Assembly: GCF_003121405.1 (NCBI RefSeq)
Contig: NZ_QBUY01000053.1
Location: 1 to 56,698 of the forward strand
DNA length: 56,698 nt
Direction: 5' to 3'
Source: Paraburkholderia sp. C35
GTDB lineage: Bacteria > Pseudomonadota > Gammaproteobacteria > Burkholderiales > Burkholderiaceae
The position numbers and the translations under genes are program-made. Below are positions 15,924 through 24,206 of this stretch, one piece after another. How positions within the stretch are numbered: position 1 is the first letter of the stretch; each line of letters begins with the position of its first letter. The notes beneath the pieces were generated by a model that did no database searches, was not told the DNA's origin, and saw nothing but the letters and a program-made list of their open reading frames with translations.

Positions 15924-16622
15924 TCAGTGAGAGTAATCGCGGGCGCCGAAAATGGCGGTGCCGATGCGCACGATGGTCGCGCCTTCGAGCACGGCGGCTT
16001 CGAGATCGCCCGACATGCCTATCGATAGCGTGTCGAGTTCAAGCCCTTCCGAGCGCAGTTTTTCGAACAGCTCGCGCAATGCGCGATGCGGTACGCGCTG
16101 CTGCTCGACATCGCCCGCCGGTTCGGGAATGGCCATCAGGCCGCGCAGACGCAGCCTGGGCAGCGCGGCGATCTGGCGCGCGACATCGACAGCATCGTCA
16201 GCCGTCACGCCGCTTTTCGATGCCTCGCCGCTGATGTTGACTTGCAGGCAAACGTTCAGCACAGGCAAGCCTTCCGGCCGCTGCTCCGACAGACGTTGCG
16301 CGATTTTCAGTCGGTCGACGGAATGCACCCAGGCGAAATTCTCAGCGACCGGCCGCGTCTTGTTCGATTGCAACGGCCCAATGAAATGCCATTCGAGCGA
16401 CGTGCGCAGATCGGACAAAGCCTCGATTTTCGTGAGACTTTCCTGCACGTAGTTTTCGCCGAAAGCGCGCTGGCCCGCGGCATGCGCGGCGCGGACGTCT
16501 TCGGCGGGAAATGTCTTGGAGACGGCGAGCAGCGCAATGGAAGCAGGATCGCGGCCCGCGACCTGCGCGGCGAGGGCGATGCGCTGATGCACTGCGTCGA
16601 GATTGTGAGCGAGATCGGGCAT
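15924..16622 (-). CDS. yggS: YggS-family pyridoxal phosphate homeostasis protein
   Basis: Binds pyridoxal 5'-phosphate and buffers the cofactor and linked amino-acid pools; no catalytic reaction is known. 232 aa from the ATG at 16622. Lys36 in LLAVSKTF is the expected Schiff-base residue; FGENYVQE, WHFIGPLQSNK, VNISGEASKSG and SIGMSGDLEAAV are all conserved. A reading from 16685 adds 21 unrelated residues and is not favoured. proC follows closely, giving a yggS-proC unit. Confidence 0.95.
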   Translation of the reverse strand: MPDLAHNLDAVHQRIALAAQVAGRDPASIALLAVSKTFPAEDVRAAHAAGQRAFGENYVQESLTKIEALSDLRTSLEWHFIGPLQSNKTRPVAENFAWVHSVDRLKIAQRLSEQRPEGLPVLNVCLQVNISGEASKSGVTADDAVDVARQIAALPRLRLRGLMAIPEPAGDVEQQRVPHRALRELFEKLRSEGLELDTLSIGMSGDLEAAVLEGATIVRIGTAIFGARDYSH

Positions 16623-16739
16623 GAAACGTTGTGTACCGATGCGAGGGCGACGAATCGGATTATACGGACGCCGCCCGCATGGCACGACCCGGCCGATCGG
16701 CCAGGTGGTGTGCCCATTCGCAAAGCGGCAAGCTGTCGA

Positions 16740-17966
16740 TCAGGACGCGAGCATGTGCTCGACGAGTTCGACCCAATGCACGACAGGCGTGGAGGTGCCG
16801 CTTTGCAGATGCGAAATACAACCCACATTCGCAGACACGATGATCTGCGGCTCCTGTGCCTTCAGCTTGTCCAGCTTCTGGTTGCGCAGCGCGTACGACA
16901 GCGCGGGCTGCGTGAGCGAGTAAGTGCCAGCCGAGCCGCAGCAAAGATGGCTGTCGGCGGGCAGTCTGACGTCGATGCCCAACGCACCCAGCAGATGCTC
17001 GACCTTGCCGCGAATCTGCTGGCCATGCTGCAGCGTGCAGGGCGGGTGATACGCGACTGTGTGAATCGCGCGGCGGCGCGTGAGTGGCGTCAACGCTTCC
17101 TCAAAGTCCGGCAGGATCTCGCTGATGTCGCGCGTCAGTTCGACAATGCGCCGCGCTTTTTCCGCGTAGGCGGGATCGTTGCGCATCAGATGCGCGTATT
17201 CCTTCACGGTCGCGCCGCAGCCCGACGCGTTCATCACGATCGCCTCGGCGCCCAGTTCGACATGCGGCCACCATGCGTCGATGTTCTGCCGCACGTCGTC
17301 GAGCGCTTCGTCGTTGTAGCCCAGATGCAGGCGGATCGCGCCGCAACAGCCTGCCTCGGGCGCGACGACCGTCTGGATGCCGAGTGCGTCGAGCACGCGC
17401 GCGGTGGCGATGTTGACGTTCGGCATCATCGAGGGCTGAACGCAACCTGCGAGCATCAGCATCTTGCGAGCATGCGTGGCCGTCGGCCATTCGAGCTGGC
17501 GCTGGCGTTGCGGCACTTTGTCCCGCAGCTTCTTCGGCAGCAGTGGGCGGAAGTGCTGGCCAAGGCGCATGGCAGGCGTGAACAGCGTGGCGTTCGGCAC
17601 GAAGCTCGCGAGCATCCGGCGCATCAGGCGCTGGCCGAACGGGCGCGGCACCTTTTCTTCGGTGAGCTTGCGGCCAATCTCGACAAGCTTGCCGTACTGC
17701 ACGCCGGAAGGGCAGGTCGATTCGCAGTTGCGGCACGTGAGGCAGCGGTCCAGATGCAGTTGCGTGCTGCGCGTGACGGGTGCGCCTTCCACCATCTGCT
17801 TGATCAGATAGATGCGCCCGCGCGGTCCGTCCAGTTCGTCGCCGAGCAGTTGATAGGTCGGGCAGGTGGCCGTGCAAAAGCCGCAATGCACGCAGTTGCG
17901 CAGGATGGCGTCGGCTTCTTCACCGTCCGGTGTGTTGCGCATGAAGTCGGCGAGGTTGGTCTGCAT
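16740..17966 (-). CDS. glcF: Glycolate oxidase iron-sulfur subunit GlcF
   Basis: Electron-transfer subunit of the GlcDEF glycolate dehydrogenase, 408 aa. Two ferredoxin-like 4Fe-4S motifs lie near the N-terminus: CVHCGFCTATCPTY (about residues 21-34) and CLTCRNCESTCPSG (about 73-86). The C-terminal half carries two cysteine-rich CCG-type domains (PEAGCCGAIRLHLG and DSHLCCGSAGTYS). It lies 7 bases downstream of glcE, so the two are almost certainly co-transcribed and probably translationally linked. Confidence 0.95.
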   Translation of the reverse strand: MQTNLADFMRNTPDGEEADAILRNCVHCGFCTATCPTYQLLGDELDGPRGRIYLIKQMVEGAPVTRSTQLHLDRCLTCRNCESTCPSGVQYGKLVEIGRKLTEEKVPRPFGQRLMRRMLASFVPNATLFTPAMRLGQHFRPLLPKKLRDKVPQRQRQLEWPTATHARKMLMLAGCVQPSMMPNVNIATARVLDALGIQTVVAPEAGCCGAIRLHLGYNDEALDDVRQNIDAWWPHVELGAEAIVMNASGCGATVKEYAHLMRNDPAYAEKARRIVELTRDISEILPDFEEALTPLTRRRAIHTVAYHPPCTLQHGQQIRGKVEHLLGALGIDVRLPADSHLCCGSAGTYSLTQPALSYALRNQKLDKLKAQEPQIIVSANVGCISHLQSGTSTPVVHWVELVEHMLAS

Positions 17967-17973
17967 CGTGCGC

Positions 17974-19062
17974 TCAGAAGTCGGGGTACAGCCGGCCGCG
18001 GTTGAAGATGCGGGCCGGGTCGAAGGCGGCCTTCAGGCCGCGATGGATTTTCATCAGCGGCGCGGGCAGCGGCGTGAATACGCCTGCGCCGCGGTCGTAG
18101 CCGAGGCCGGTGCGGAAGATGGTCGCATGGCCGCCAGCCTGTTTCGCGGACATGCGCACGGTTTGAGCGTCGGCGTCGGTGATCCACCAGCGTTGTGCGC
18201 CGCCCCATTCCATCAGTTGCGCGCCGGGCAGTTGCAGCGGCTCGGTGATGGTCGGCAGTGCGAGGCGCCACAACGCGGACTTCGGCGCGATGGCCGCAAA
18301 GAACGGATCGGTCTGTTCGCGCAGGCCCGCCCAGAAGCGTTCGGCTTCGACGGCATCGACCACTTCGCCGCCCAACCCCGTACGCGCCGACTTGACCGCT
18401 GCTTCGGCGCCACCCAGCCGCACGGCCAGCGTGCCGTTACGCCACGCGCTCCCCGTGATGGGCAGCGGGCGGCCGCCCCATTCGTTGAGCTTGCGGACGG
18501 CGTCGGTGCCGTTCATGTCGAACTTGAGCGTTGCTTCAGCCTTCGGACGTGGCAGCACCTTAACGGACAACTCGAGAATCAGCCCGAGCGTGCCTAGTGA
18601 ACCGGCCATCAAACGGGACACGTCGTAACCGGCGACGTTCTTCACCACCTGTCCGCCGAATGTCAGCGCCTGCCCCTGGCCGTTCATGACGACGGCGCCC
18701 AGCACGAAGTCCCGCGCCGCGCCCGCCGAATGGCGGCGCGGACCCGCGATACCCGCGGCAATGCAGCCGCCAAGGGTCGCTTGCGGGCCGAAGTGGGGTG
18801 GCTCGAAGGCGAGCATCTGATCGTGTTCGGCCAGTGCCGCTTCGATTTCGAGGAGCGGCGTGCCGGCGCGTGCCGTGATGACCAGCTCGGCCGGATCGTA
18901 CGCGATGATGCCGCGATGCGCGCGCGTGTCGAGGATCTCACCCTGCAATGACTGGCCGTACCAGTCCTTTGTGCCACCGCCACGGATGCGGATCGGCTGT
19001 TCTGCAGCCGTAGCTGCACGAACCCGTTCCGACCACGCGGCGACGATGTCGTCCTCTTTCAT
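17974..19062 (-). CDS. glcE: Glycolate oxidase FAD-binding subunit GlcE
   Basis: Second flavin subunit of glycolate dehydrogenase, 362 aa from the ATG at 19062 (MKEDDIVAAWSERV). The reading from 19149 adds 29 residues with no family resemblance. An FAD-binding type 4 domain is visible: IRIRGGGTKDWYG, then ATLGGCIAAGIAGPRR and LTFGGQVVKNVAGYDVSRL. The C-terminus is shorter than in GlcD, as usual for GlcE. It lies between glcD and glcF, with a 145-base gap to glcD that holds a GC-rich hairpin. Confidence 0.94.
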   Translation of the reverse strand: MKEDDIVAAWSERVRAATAAEQPIRIRGGGTKDWYGQSLQGEILDTRAHRGIIAYDPAELVITARAGTPLLEIEAALAEHDQMLAFEPPHFGPQATLGGCIAAGIAGPRRHSAGAARDFVLGAVVMNGQGQALTFGGQVVKNVAGYDVSRLMAGSLGTLGLILELSVKVLPRPKAEATLKFDMNGTDAVRKLNEWGGRPLPITGSAWRNGTLAVRLGGAEAAVKSARTGLGGEVVDAVEAERFWAGLREQTDPFFAAIAPKSALWRLALPTITEPLQLPGAQLMEWGGAQRWWITDADAQTVRMSAKQAGGHATIFRTGLGYDRGAGVFTPLPAPLMKIHRGLKAAFDPARIFNRGRLYPDF

Positions 19063-19175
19063 GGTGCGTTGCTTCGTTGTAGTGCGTTCGATTGTACCGA
19101 GGCACGCCGCGCTGGCAACCCGGTTCCGACCCGTATCACAGGACGGCATTATTCATGCGGTATGACGATGCAACG

Positions 19176-19197
19176 GCGCTGCCCGGCCCGGCAGCGC
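19176..19197. other. GC-rich hairpin between glcD and glcE
   Basis: GCGCTGCC / GGCAGCGC (8-bp arms, 6-base loop) lies 11 bases past the glcD stop. There is no T run after it on the minus strand, so it is more likely an RNA-stability or processing element inside the glc transcript than a strong terminator. Confidence 0.4.
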
Positions 19198-19207
19198 GGC
19201 GTACTGC

Positions 19208-20713
19208 TTAAAAACGAGGCAGATCGGGATGCGGCAGCAAGCCGCCGCGCACGTGCATCTTGCCGTACTCGGCACAGCGGGCGCGCGTCGGAATACCCTT
19301 GTCGGGGTTGAGCAGGCAGGCGGGATCGAAGGCGCGCTTGACCGCGTGGAACGCATCGCGCTCTTCCGGCGAAAACTGCACGCACATCGAATTGATCTTC
19401 TCGATGCCCACGCCATGTTCGCCCGTCACCGTGCCGCCCAGTTCGACGCAGGTTTCGAGGATGTCGCAACCAAATGCTTCGGCGCGGTGCCACTCGTCGA
19501 GATCGTTGCCGTTGAAGAGGATCAGCGGATGCATGTTGCCGTCGCCCGCATGGAACACGTTGATGCAGCGCAGGTTGTACTTCTTTTCCATCGCTTCGAT
19601 GCGTGCGAGCAGCGGCCCGATGCTGCGGCGCGGCACCGTGCCGTCCATGCAGTAGTAATCGGGCGAAATACGGCCGGCGGCGGGGAACGCGTTCTTGCGA
19701 CCCGACCAGAAGCGCAGTCGTTCGGCCTCCGTGCGCGAGATCTGGATGCGCGTCGCGCCTTGCTCGCGCAAGACAGCCGTCATCCGGACGATTTCTTCGC
19801 TGACTTCCTCGGGCGTGCCGTCCGATTCGCACAGCAGAATGGCTGCCGCGTCGAGGTCATAGCCCGCTTTCACGAATTCCTCGACGGCGCGCGTGGCCGG
19901 CTTGTCCATCATTTCGAGGCCGGCCGGGATGATGCCCGCGGCGATGATGCCCGCGACGGCGTCGCCGCCTTTCACGACATCGTCGAAACTGGCCATGATG
20001 ACCTGTGCGGCTTGTGGCTTCGGAATCAGCTTGACGGTGACTTCCGTGACGATCGCGAACATGCCTTCGCTGCCGATCACCACGGCCAGCAGATCGAGCC
20101 CCGGCGCATCGGGGCTGAGCGAGCCGAACTCGACGATCTCGCCTTCCATCGTGACGGCACGCACGCGCATCACGTTATGGACGGTCAGCCCATATTTCAG
20201 GCAATGCACGCCGCCGGAATTTTCCGCGACATTGCCGCCGATCGTGCAGGCAATCTGCGACGAAGGGTCGGGCGCATAGTAGAGGCCGTAAGGTGCGGCG
20301 GCTTCGGAGATCGACAGGTTGCGCACGCCGGGCTGAACGGTCGCCGTACGCGCATACGGATCGACTTCGATTATCTTGCGAAAGCGCGCAAGCGAGACGA
20401 CCACACCATGCCGGATCGGCATTGCGCCGCCTGACAGGCTGGTGCCCGCACCGCGTGGCACGATGGGGACGTTGAGCCGGTGGCAGATCTGCACGATGCG
20501 CTGCACCTGCGATTCCGTCTCGGGCAATACGACAGCCAGCGGCAAGCGCCGGTAAGCAGCAAGGCCGTCGCATTCATAAGCGACGGTGTCTTCCTCGCGA
20601 TACAAAAGGCAGTGCGTTGGCAGCACGGCCATCAACGCCTGCACGACTTCGCGCTGACGTTGCGCAAGCATCTCGGGCGACAGTTCGGGGGACAGCTCGC
20701 CGGGTGCGTTCAT
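19208..20713 (-). CDS. glcD: Glycolate oxidase subunit GlcD
   Basis: Catalytic FAD subunit that oxidises glycolate to glyoxylate, 501 aa. The FAD-binding type 4 domain has VPIVPRGAGTSLSGGA and CTIGGNVAENSGGVHCLKYG; the C-terminal domain has INVFHAGDGNMHPLILF and GGTVTGEHGVGIEK, typical of GlcD and D-lactate dehydrogenases. AAGGAGGAG lies 8 bases before the ATG. The N-terminus contains a short tandem repeat LSPELSPE. It heads glcD-glcE-glcF; no GlcC-type regulator or glcG is in the window. A paralogous oxidase gene lies 62 bases upstream. Confidence 0.95.
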   Translation of the reverse strand: MNAPGELSPELSPEMLAQRQREVVQALMAVLPTHCLLYREEDTVAYECDGLAAYRRLPLAVVLPETESQVQRIVQICHRLNVPIVPRGAGTSLSGGAMPIRHGVVVSLARFRKIIEVDPYARTATVQPGVRNLSISEAAAPYGLYYAPDPSSQIACTIGGNVAENSGGVHCLKYGLTVHNVMRVRAVTMEGEIVEFGSLSPDAPGLDLLAVVIGSEGMFAIVTEVTVKLIPKPQAAQVIMASFDDVVKGGDAVAGIIAAGIIPAGLEMMDKPATRAVEEFVKAGYDLDAAAILLCESDGTPEEVSEEIVRMTAVLREQGATRIQISRTEAERLRFWSGRKNAFPAAGRISPDYYCMDGTVPRRSIGPLLARIEAMEKKYNLRCINVFHAGDGNMHPLILFNGNDLDEWHRAEAFGCDILETCVELGGTVTGEHGVGIEKINSMCVQFSPEERDAFHAVKRAFDPACLLNPDKGIPTRARCAEYGKMHVRGGLLPHPDLPRF

Positions 20714-20775
20714 GGAATGTCTCCTCCTTCAACGGCCGCGCGCTTGTGCGCGATGCAGCCGGACATACGATTACG

Positions 20776-22191
20776 CTATGCCGCCCACGTAAAGATCTTG
20801 CCGGGATTCATCAGATTGTGCGGGTCGAGCGAATGCTTGATCGAGCGCATCACGTCGACGGCCACGGGGCCGTGCTCTTCGAGCAGAAAACCCATCTTGT
20901 GCAGGCCCACGCCATGCTCGCCCGTGCAGGTGCCGTCCATGCGCAGCGCGCGCTGCACGATGCGATGGTTCAGGCGCTCGGCTTCTTCCAGCTCTTCCGG
21001 CTTGTTCGGGTCGATCAGCATCGCCACGTGGAAGTTGCCGTCGCCAACGTGGCCGACGATCGGGCAGGGTAGCGGCGACGCTTTCAGATCCGCTTCCGTT
21101 TCGACCACGCATTCGGCCAGACGCGAGATGGGCACGCAGACGTCCGTGGTGACCGCGCGACTGCCTGGCTTCAGTTGCAGCATCGCAAAGTATGCGTTGT
21201 GACGCGCGTTCCACAGGCGGCTGCGGTCTTCCGGGCGCGTGGCCCATTCGAAGCCTTCGCCATTGTTTTGCGCGGCGATGTCCTGCACCAGTTCGGCCTG
21301 TTCCTTCACACCGGCTTCCGTGCCGTGAAATTCGAAGAACAGCGTGGGCGCTTCGCGCAGCGTCAGGTTCGAGTGACGGTTGATCGAGCGGACGGCGAGC
21401 GAATCGACGAACTCGACGCGCGCAATCGGTACGCCGATCTGGATGGTTTCGATCACGGCACGCACGGCATCGCCCATCGACGGGAACGTGCACACGGCCG
21501 CCGACACGGCTTCGGGCTGCGGATAAAGCCGGACGGTGATTTCTGTGATCACGCCGAGCGTGCCTTCCGAGCCGACGAACAGACGCGTAAGGTCGTAACC
21601 CGCCGACGATTTGCGCGCGCGCGTGCCTGTGTGGATCACGCGGCCATCGGCCAGTACGACGGTCAGGCCCAGCACGTTTTCGCGCATCGTGCCGTAGCGC
21701 ACGGCGTTCGTGCCCGACGCGCGCGTGGCCGACATGCCGCCGATGCTGGCGTCCGCGCCCGGATCGATCGGGAAGAACAGCCCGGTGTCGCGCAGTGCGT
21801 CGTTCAGCTGCTTGCGCGAGATGCCCGGTTCAACGGTCACCGTGAGGTCTTCGGCATTGATGGACAGCACGCGGTTCATGCCGGACAGGTCGATCGACAC
21901 GCCGCCTTGCACCGCGAGCAGGTGACCTTCCAGCGACGAACCGTTGCCGTAGGGAATGATCGGCACGCCGTATTGGCCGCACAGCCTGACGATGGTCTGC
22001 ACTTCCTCCGTGCTGTGCGCGAACACGACGGCGTCGGGCAATTGCGGGTCGAAAGGCGACTCGTCGCGGCCATGATGGGTGCGGACGGCTTCGGAAGTGG
22101 CTACGCGTTCGCCGAAGGCCGACTTGAGCGCAGTAAGAAGTTCAGCAGGAAAAGGGCGGCGCACGGGGGCGGGCGGCACGGGATGGTTCAC
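20776..22191 (-). CDS. FAD-linked 2-hydroxyacid oxidase (D-lactate dehydrogenase / GlcD paralogue)
   Basis: FAD-binding type 4 oxidase, 471 aa. The likely start is the GTG at 22191 (MNHPVPPAP), because AGGAG lies 8 bases upstream; an ATG 14 codons earlier (22233) has no such site. Motifs: VPIIPYGNGSSLEGHLLA, DASIGGMSATRASGTNAVRYG, GHVGDGNFHVAMLID and GTCTGEHGVGLHK. The variant GGMSATRASGTNAVRYG resembles D-lactate dehydrogenases of the eukaryotic/Dld II type more than GlcD. It is immediately upstream of glcD on the same strand, so it may feed a common 2-hydroxyacid pathway. Substrate is inferred only. Confidence 0.88.
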   Translation of the reverse strand: MNHPVPPAPVRRPFPAELLTALKSAFGERVATSEAVRTHHGRDESPFDPQLPDAVVFAHSTEEVQTIVRLCGQYGVPIIPYGNGSSLEGHLLAVQGGVSIDLSGMNRVLSINAEDLTVTVEPGISRKQLNDALRDTGLFFPIDPGADASIGGMSATRASGTNAVRYGTMRENVLGLTVVLADGRVIHTGTRARKSSAGYDLTRLFVGSEGTLGVITEITVRLYPQPEAVSAAVCTFPSMGDAVRAVIETIQIGVPIARVEFVDSLAVRSINRHSNLTLREAPTLFFEFHGTEAGVKEQAELVQDIAAQNNGEGFEWATRPEDRSRLWNARHNAYFAMLQLKPGSRAVTTDVCVPISRLAECVVETEADLKASPLPCPIVGHVGDGNFHVAMLIDPNKPEELEEAERLNHRIVQRALRMDGTCTGEHGVGLHKMGFLLEEHGPVAVDVMRSIKHSLDPHNLMNPGKIFTWAA

Positions 22192-22305
22192 CTGCGTCTC
22201 CTGTTGGCGAATATTCTGATGGTTGATGCCCATTTTACGCCCATCGATCGCTGGCGCGGCGCCAGGCTTGCAGATGGGCGCGACGGACGTTGGCGCCGGC
22301 CTCCT

Positions 22306-22311
22306 TATAAT
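22306..22311 (+). promoter_or_regulatory. Possible -10 element of the cobalamin adenosyltransferase gene
   Basis: A consensus TATAAT occurs 72 bases before the ATG in the divergent gap with the FAD oxidase. No good -35 was found. There is no sign of a cobalamin riboswitch in the 72-base leader. Confidence 0.45.
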
Positions 22312-22383
22312 GGATCAATGCTATACGGCATGCCGCGATATATCCGTGTGGATGCATCGCAACACGTTATGAGGACACGGATC

Positions 22384-22962
22384 ATGGGCAACCGCTTGAG
22401 CAAAATCGCGACACGCACGGGTGACGACGGCACCACGGGTCTCGGCGATGGCAGCCGCGTGCGCAAGGACGATGCGCGTATTGCCGCGATCGGCGACGTC
22501 GACGAACTGAACTCGAACATTGGCGTGTTGCTGTGCGAGACCTTACCCGTCGAGGTCCGCACTGCGCTGACGGCGATCCAGCACGATCTGTTCGATCTGG
22601 GCGGCGAGCTATGCATTCCAGGACATTCGATGATCACCGATAACCACCTCGCGCAACTCGACACATGGCTGGCCGAGTACAACGCGACGCTGCCGTCGCT
22701 CAAGGAGTTCATCCTGCCGGCGGGCACGCGGGCGGCGTCTCTGGCGCATGTGTGCCGCACGGTTTGCCGCCGCGCGGAACGTTCGATTGTCGCGCTCGGC
22801 ACGCTCGAGACCATCAACGATGCGCCGCGCCGGTATGTGAACCGGCTGTCGGATCTACTGTTCGTACTGGCACGCGTGCTGAACCGCGTGGACGGTGGCA
22901 GCGACGTGCTGTGGCGGCATGATCGCGGCGCGAGCAAGGCCACTGAGCCAGGCAACGTGTAA
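22384..22962 (+). CDS. Cob(I)alamin adenosyltransferase, PduO type
   Basis: Transfers the adenosyl group of ATP to cob(I)alamin to make coenzyme B12. 192 aa from the ATG at 22384, with GAGGA upstream. The PduO-type ATP site is at the N-terminus, KIATRTGDDGTTGLGDGSR, followed by GDVDELNSNIG; the C-terminal helix has RAERSIVAL and YVNRLSDLLFVLARVLN. PduO-type enzymes are unrelated to CobA and EutT types. It is a single gene, convergent with the toxin-antitoxin pair 21 bases away. Confidence 0.95.
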   Translation: MGNRLSKIATRTGDDGTTGLGDGSRVRKDDARIAAIGDVDELNSNIGVLLCETLPVEVRTALTAIQHDLFDLGGELCIPGHSMITDNHLAQLDTWLAEYNATLPSLKEFILPAGTRAASLAHVCRTVCRRAERSIVALGTLETINDAPRRYVNRLSDLLFVLARVLNRVDGGSDVLWRHDRGASKATEPGNV

Positions 22963-22983
22963 CGGCGCCGCTCGCTGCGTTGC

Positions 22984-23319
22984 TCAGCCAACCGCGAGCG
23001 TCACGGGTTTGCCGATACGGCTCATCATTTCGACGAGCGTATCGATGGTGAATTTGGCGGTTTTCTTGTTCACGACATCGGACACGCGTGGCCGCGACAC
23101 CATCAGGATCTCGGCCGCCTCAGACTGCTTCAGATGATGCTGCTCGATCCACGTGGAGAGCTCGGTCATCAGTTGTTCCTTGAGCACCCGCGTGTCGTTG
23201 ATCTGTTTCTGCGACGCCGCATGCAGGCGCTTCGCTTCCTCGGCGGGAAAGCCGAGTTCGAGAAACAGGTTGGCGCCCGGTTTGGTGACGTGCCGGACCT
23301 TGGTGTCGATGGTCTTCAT
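22984..23319 (-). CDS. HigA-like antitoxin, XRE-type helix-turn-helix protein
   Basis: Predicted antitoxin of a type II pair, 111 aa. The C-terminal half is a helix-turn-helix DNA-binding domain (HLKQSEAAEILMVSRPRVSDVVNKK at about 61-85, read in parts), close to the HTH_37 / COG5606 group. The N-terminal half (FLELGFPAEEAKRLHAASQ) is the usual linker of this group. Its ATG overlaps the toxin stop as ATGA, so translation is coupled. It should bind its toxin and repress the operon, probably at the palindrome 23668-23683. Confidence 0.88.
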   Translation of the reverse strand: MKTIDTKVRHVTKPGANLFLELGFPAEEAKRLHAASQKQINDTRVLKEQLMTELSTWIEQHHLKQSEAAEILMVSRPRVSDVVNKKTAKFTIDTLVEMMSRIGKPVTLAVG

Positions 23320-23654
23320 AGTTTCCTCACATTGGCCACGGCGCGATAGCGCGCCTCGGCGATTTCCCTGTCATGCCGGCTGGTGGTCTGCGTCTTCTTG
23401 CGGAAGCAGTGCAGCACATAAACGGCCTCGACGAACTTGGCGACATACATCACGCGAAAGGCGCCTTCCTGCTCGTTGACGCGAATCTCGCGCGTGCCCG
23501 CGCCGACGATATCGAATGGTTTCCAGTTGTCCGGATCGAGACCTGCCTGAACCTTGGCAAGCTGAAAACCAGCCTGGCGGCGCGGTGCATCGGGAAACGC
23601 GAGCAGGTCTTCGTAGCTGGAGCCGATCCAGCGAATCTCTTTTTCCAGCTCCAT
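23316..23654 (-). CDS. HigB/RelE-like toxin, phage Gp49-like family
   Basis: Predicted mRNA interferase, 112 aa. The pattern EIRWIGSSYEDLLAFPD, AGFQLAKVQAGLDPDNWKP, GTREIRVNEQEGAFRVMYV, AVYVLHCFRKKTQTTS is that of the Gp49-like branch of the RelE/HigB superfamily (COG4679). The gene order toxin then antitoxin is that of higBA systems. AAGGGA lies 6 bases before the ATG, and the palindromic operator candidate is 13 bases before it, so the mRNA leader must be very short. The pair lies beside the inverted repeat element at 23828-24492, in keeping with an insertion-prone site. Confidence 0.88.
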   Translation of the reverse strand: MELEKEIRWIGSSYEDLLAFPDAPRRQAGFQLAKVQAGLDPDNWKPFDIVGAGTREIRVNEQEGAFRVMYVAKFVEAVYVLHCFRKKTQTTSRHDREIAEARYRAVANVRKL

Positions 23655-23667
23655 GTAGTCCCTTCAT

Positions 23668-23683
23668 GTATAAAATTTTATAC
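23668..23683. promoter_or_regulatory. 16-bp perfect palindrome, candidate toxin-antitoxin operator and promoter
   Basis: GTATAAAATTTTATAC is a perfect palindrome 13 bases upstream of the toxin ATG. It contains TATAAA and TATAC words usable as a -10 box, so repressor binding would block the promoter directly. It is the only long AT-rich palindrome in the surroundings. Confidence 0.7.
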
Positions 23684-23827
23684 CTGCGGCCTCCGGTGTT
23701 CAATCTGCTTTTGCAGTACCGGGACGAGATTTGAAGTTACAGAAGGGAAGGGAAAGGTTCGATTCGGCTGAATGGCCAGGGTATGGGGGAGGGTGTTTTT
23801 TGCTGGCAGGCGCGGTTTGCTTTTTTT

Positions 23828-24116
23828 CGCTGGCATCCGCTTATTGTTAGTGGTCTGCTAGCGTCGCCCCTGTGCGGGGCTACACACCTACTTTTCTTTG
23901 CCGCGGCAAAGAAAAGTAGGCAAAAGAAAGCCGCTGAACACCACCCACTACGGTCCTTGCCTGCGGGCCCCCAGCCGGTCCTATCCTTCACACGGCATCA
24001 CTCTTTTTGATGCCCGCTGCCAGCGCTCTTAAAGGGCGCATCACCCTCTTCAAGCACCCGCGTCTCAGCGTGCCTTTCCAGTTCGGCCCAGGCCGCCCAG
24101 GTGGCAAACGGTGTGT
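23828..24116 (+). repeat. Dispersed hairpin repeat, copy 2 (left arm of inverted pair)
   Basis: The unit runs from CGCTGGCATCCGC (23828) through CGCCCCTGTGCGGGGC, a perfect 34-bp palindrome at 23887-23920, CAAAAGAAAGC, TGCCTGCGGGCCCC and TATCCTTCACACGGCATCA to a conserved 22-bp end at 24095-24116. Over its second half it is nearly identical to copy 4 at the window end. A second small hairpin, GGCATCA / TGATGCC, lies in the middle. No transposase is present. Confidence 0.85.
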
Positions 24117-24206
24117 CGGCTGTCGCGCCTTATGCGCTTCACTCCGGACTGAAAAGCAAAGACGGTGTGTCTTGTAGGATCGCCGACGCAGAATGTGCGA
24201 CAACCT

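Noticed and set aside
22312..22383. A cobalamin riboswitch before the adenosyltransferase
   Set aside because: The 72-base leader is too short and lacks a B12-box-like conserved core.
23783..24010. ORFs on both strands across repeat copy 2
   Set aside because: They cross the 34-bp palindrome and have no ribosome site or homology that I recognise.
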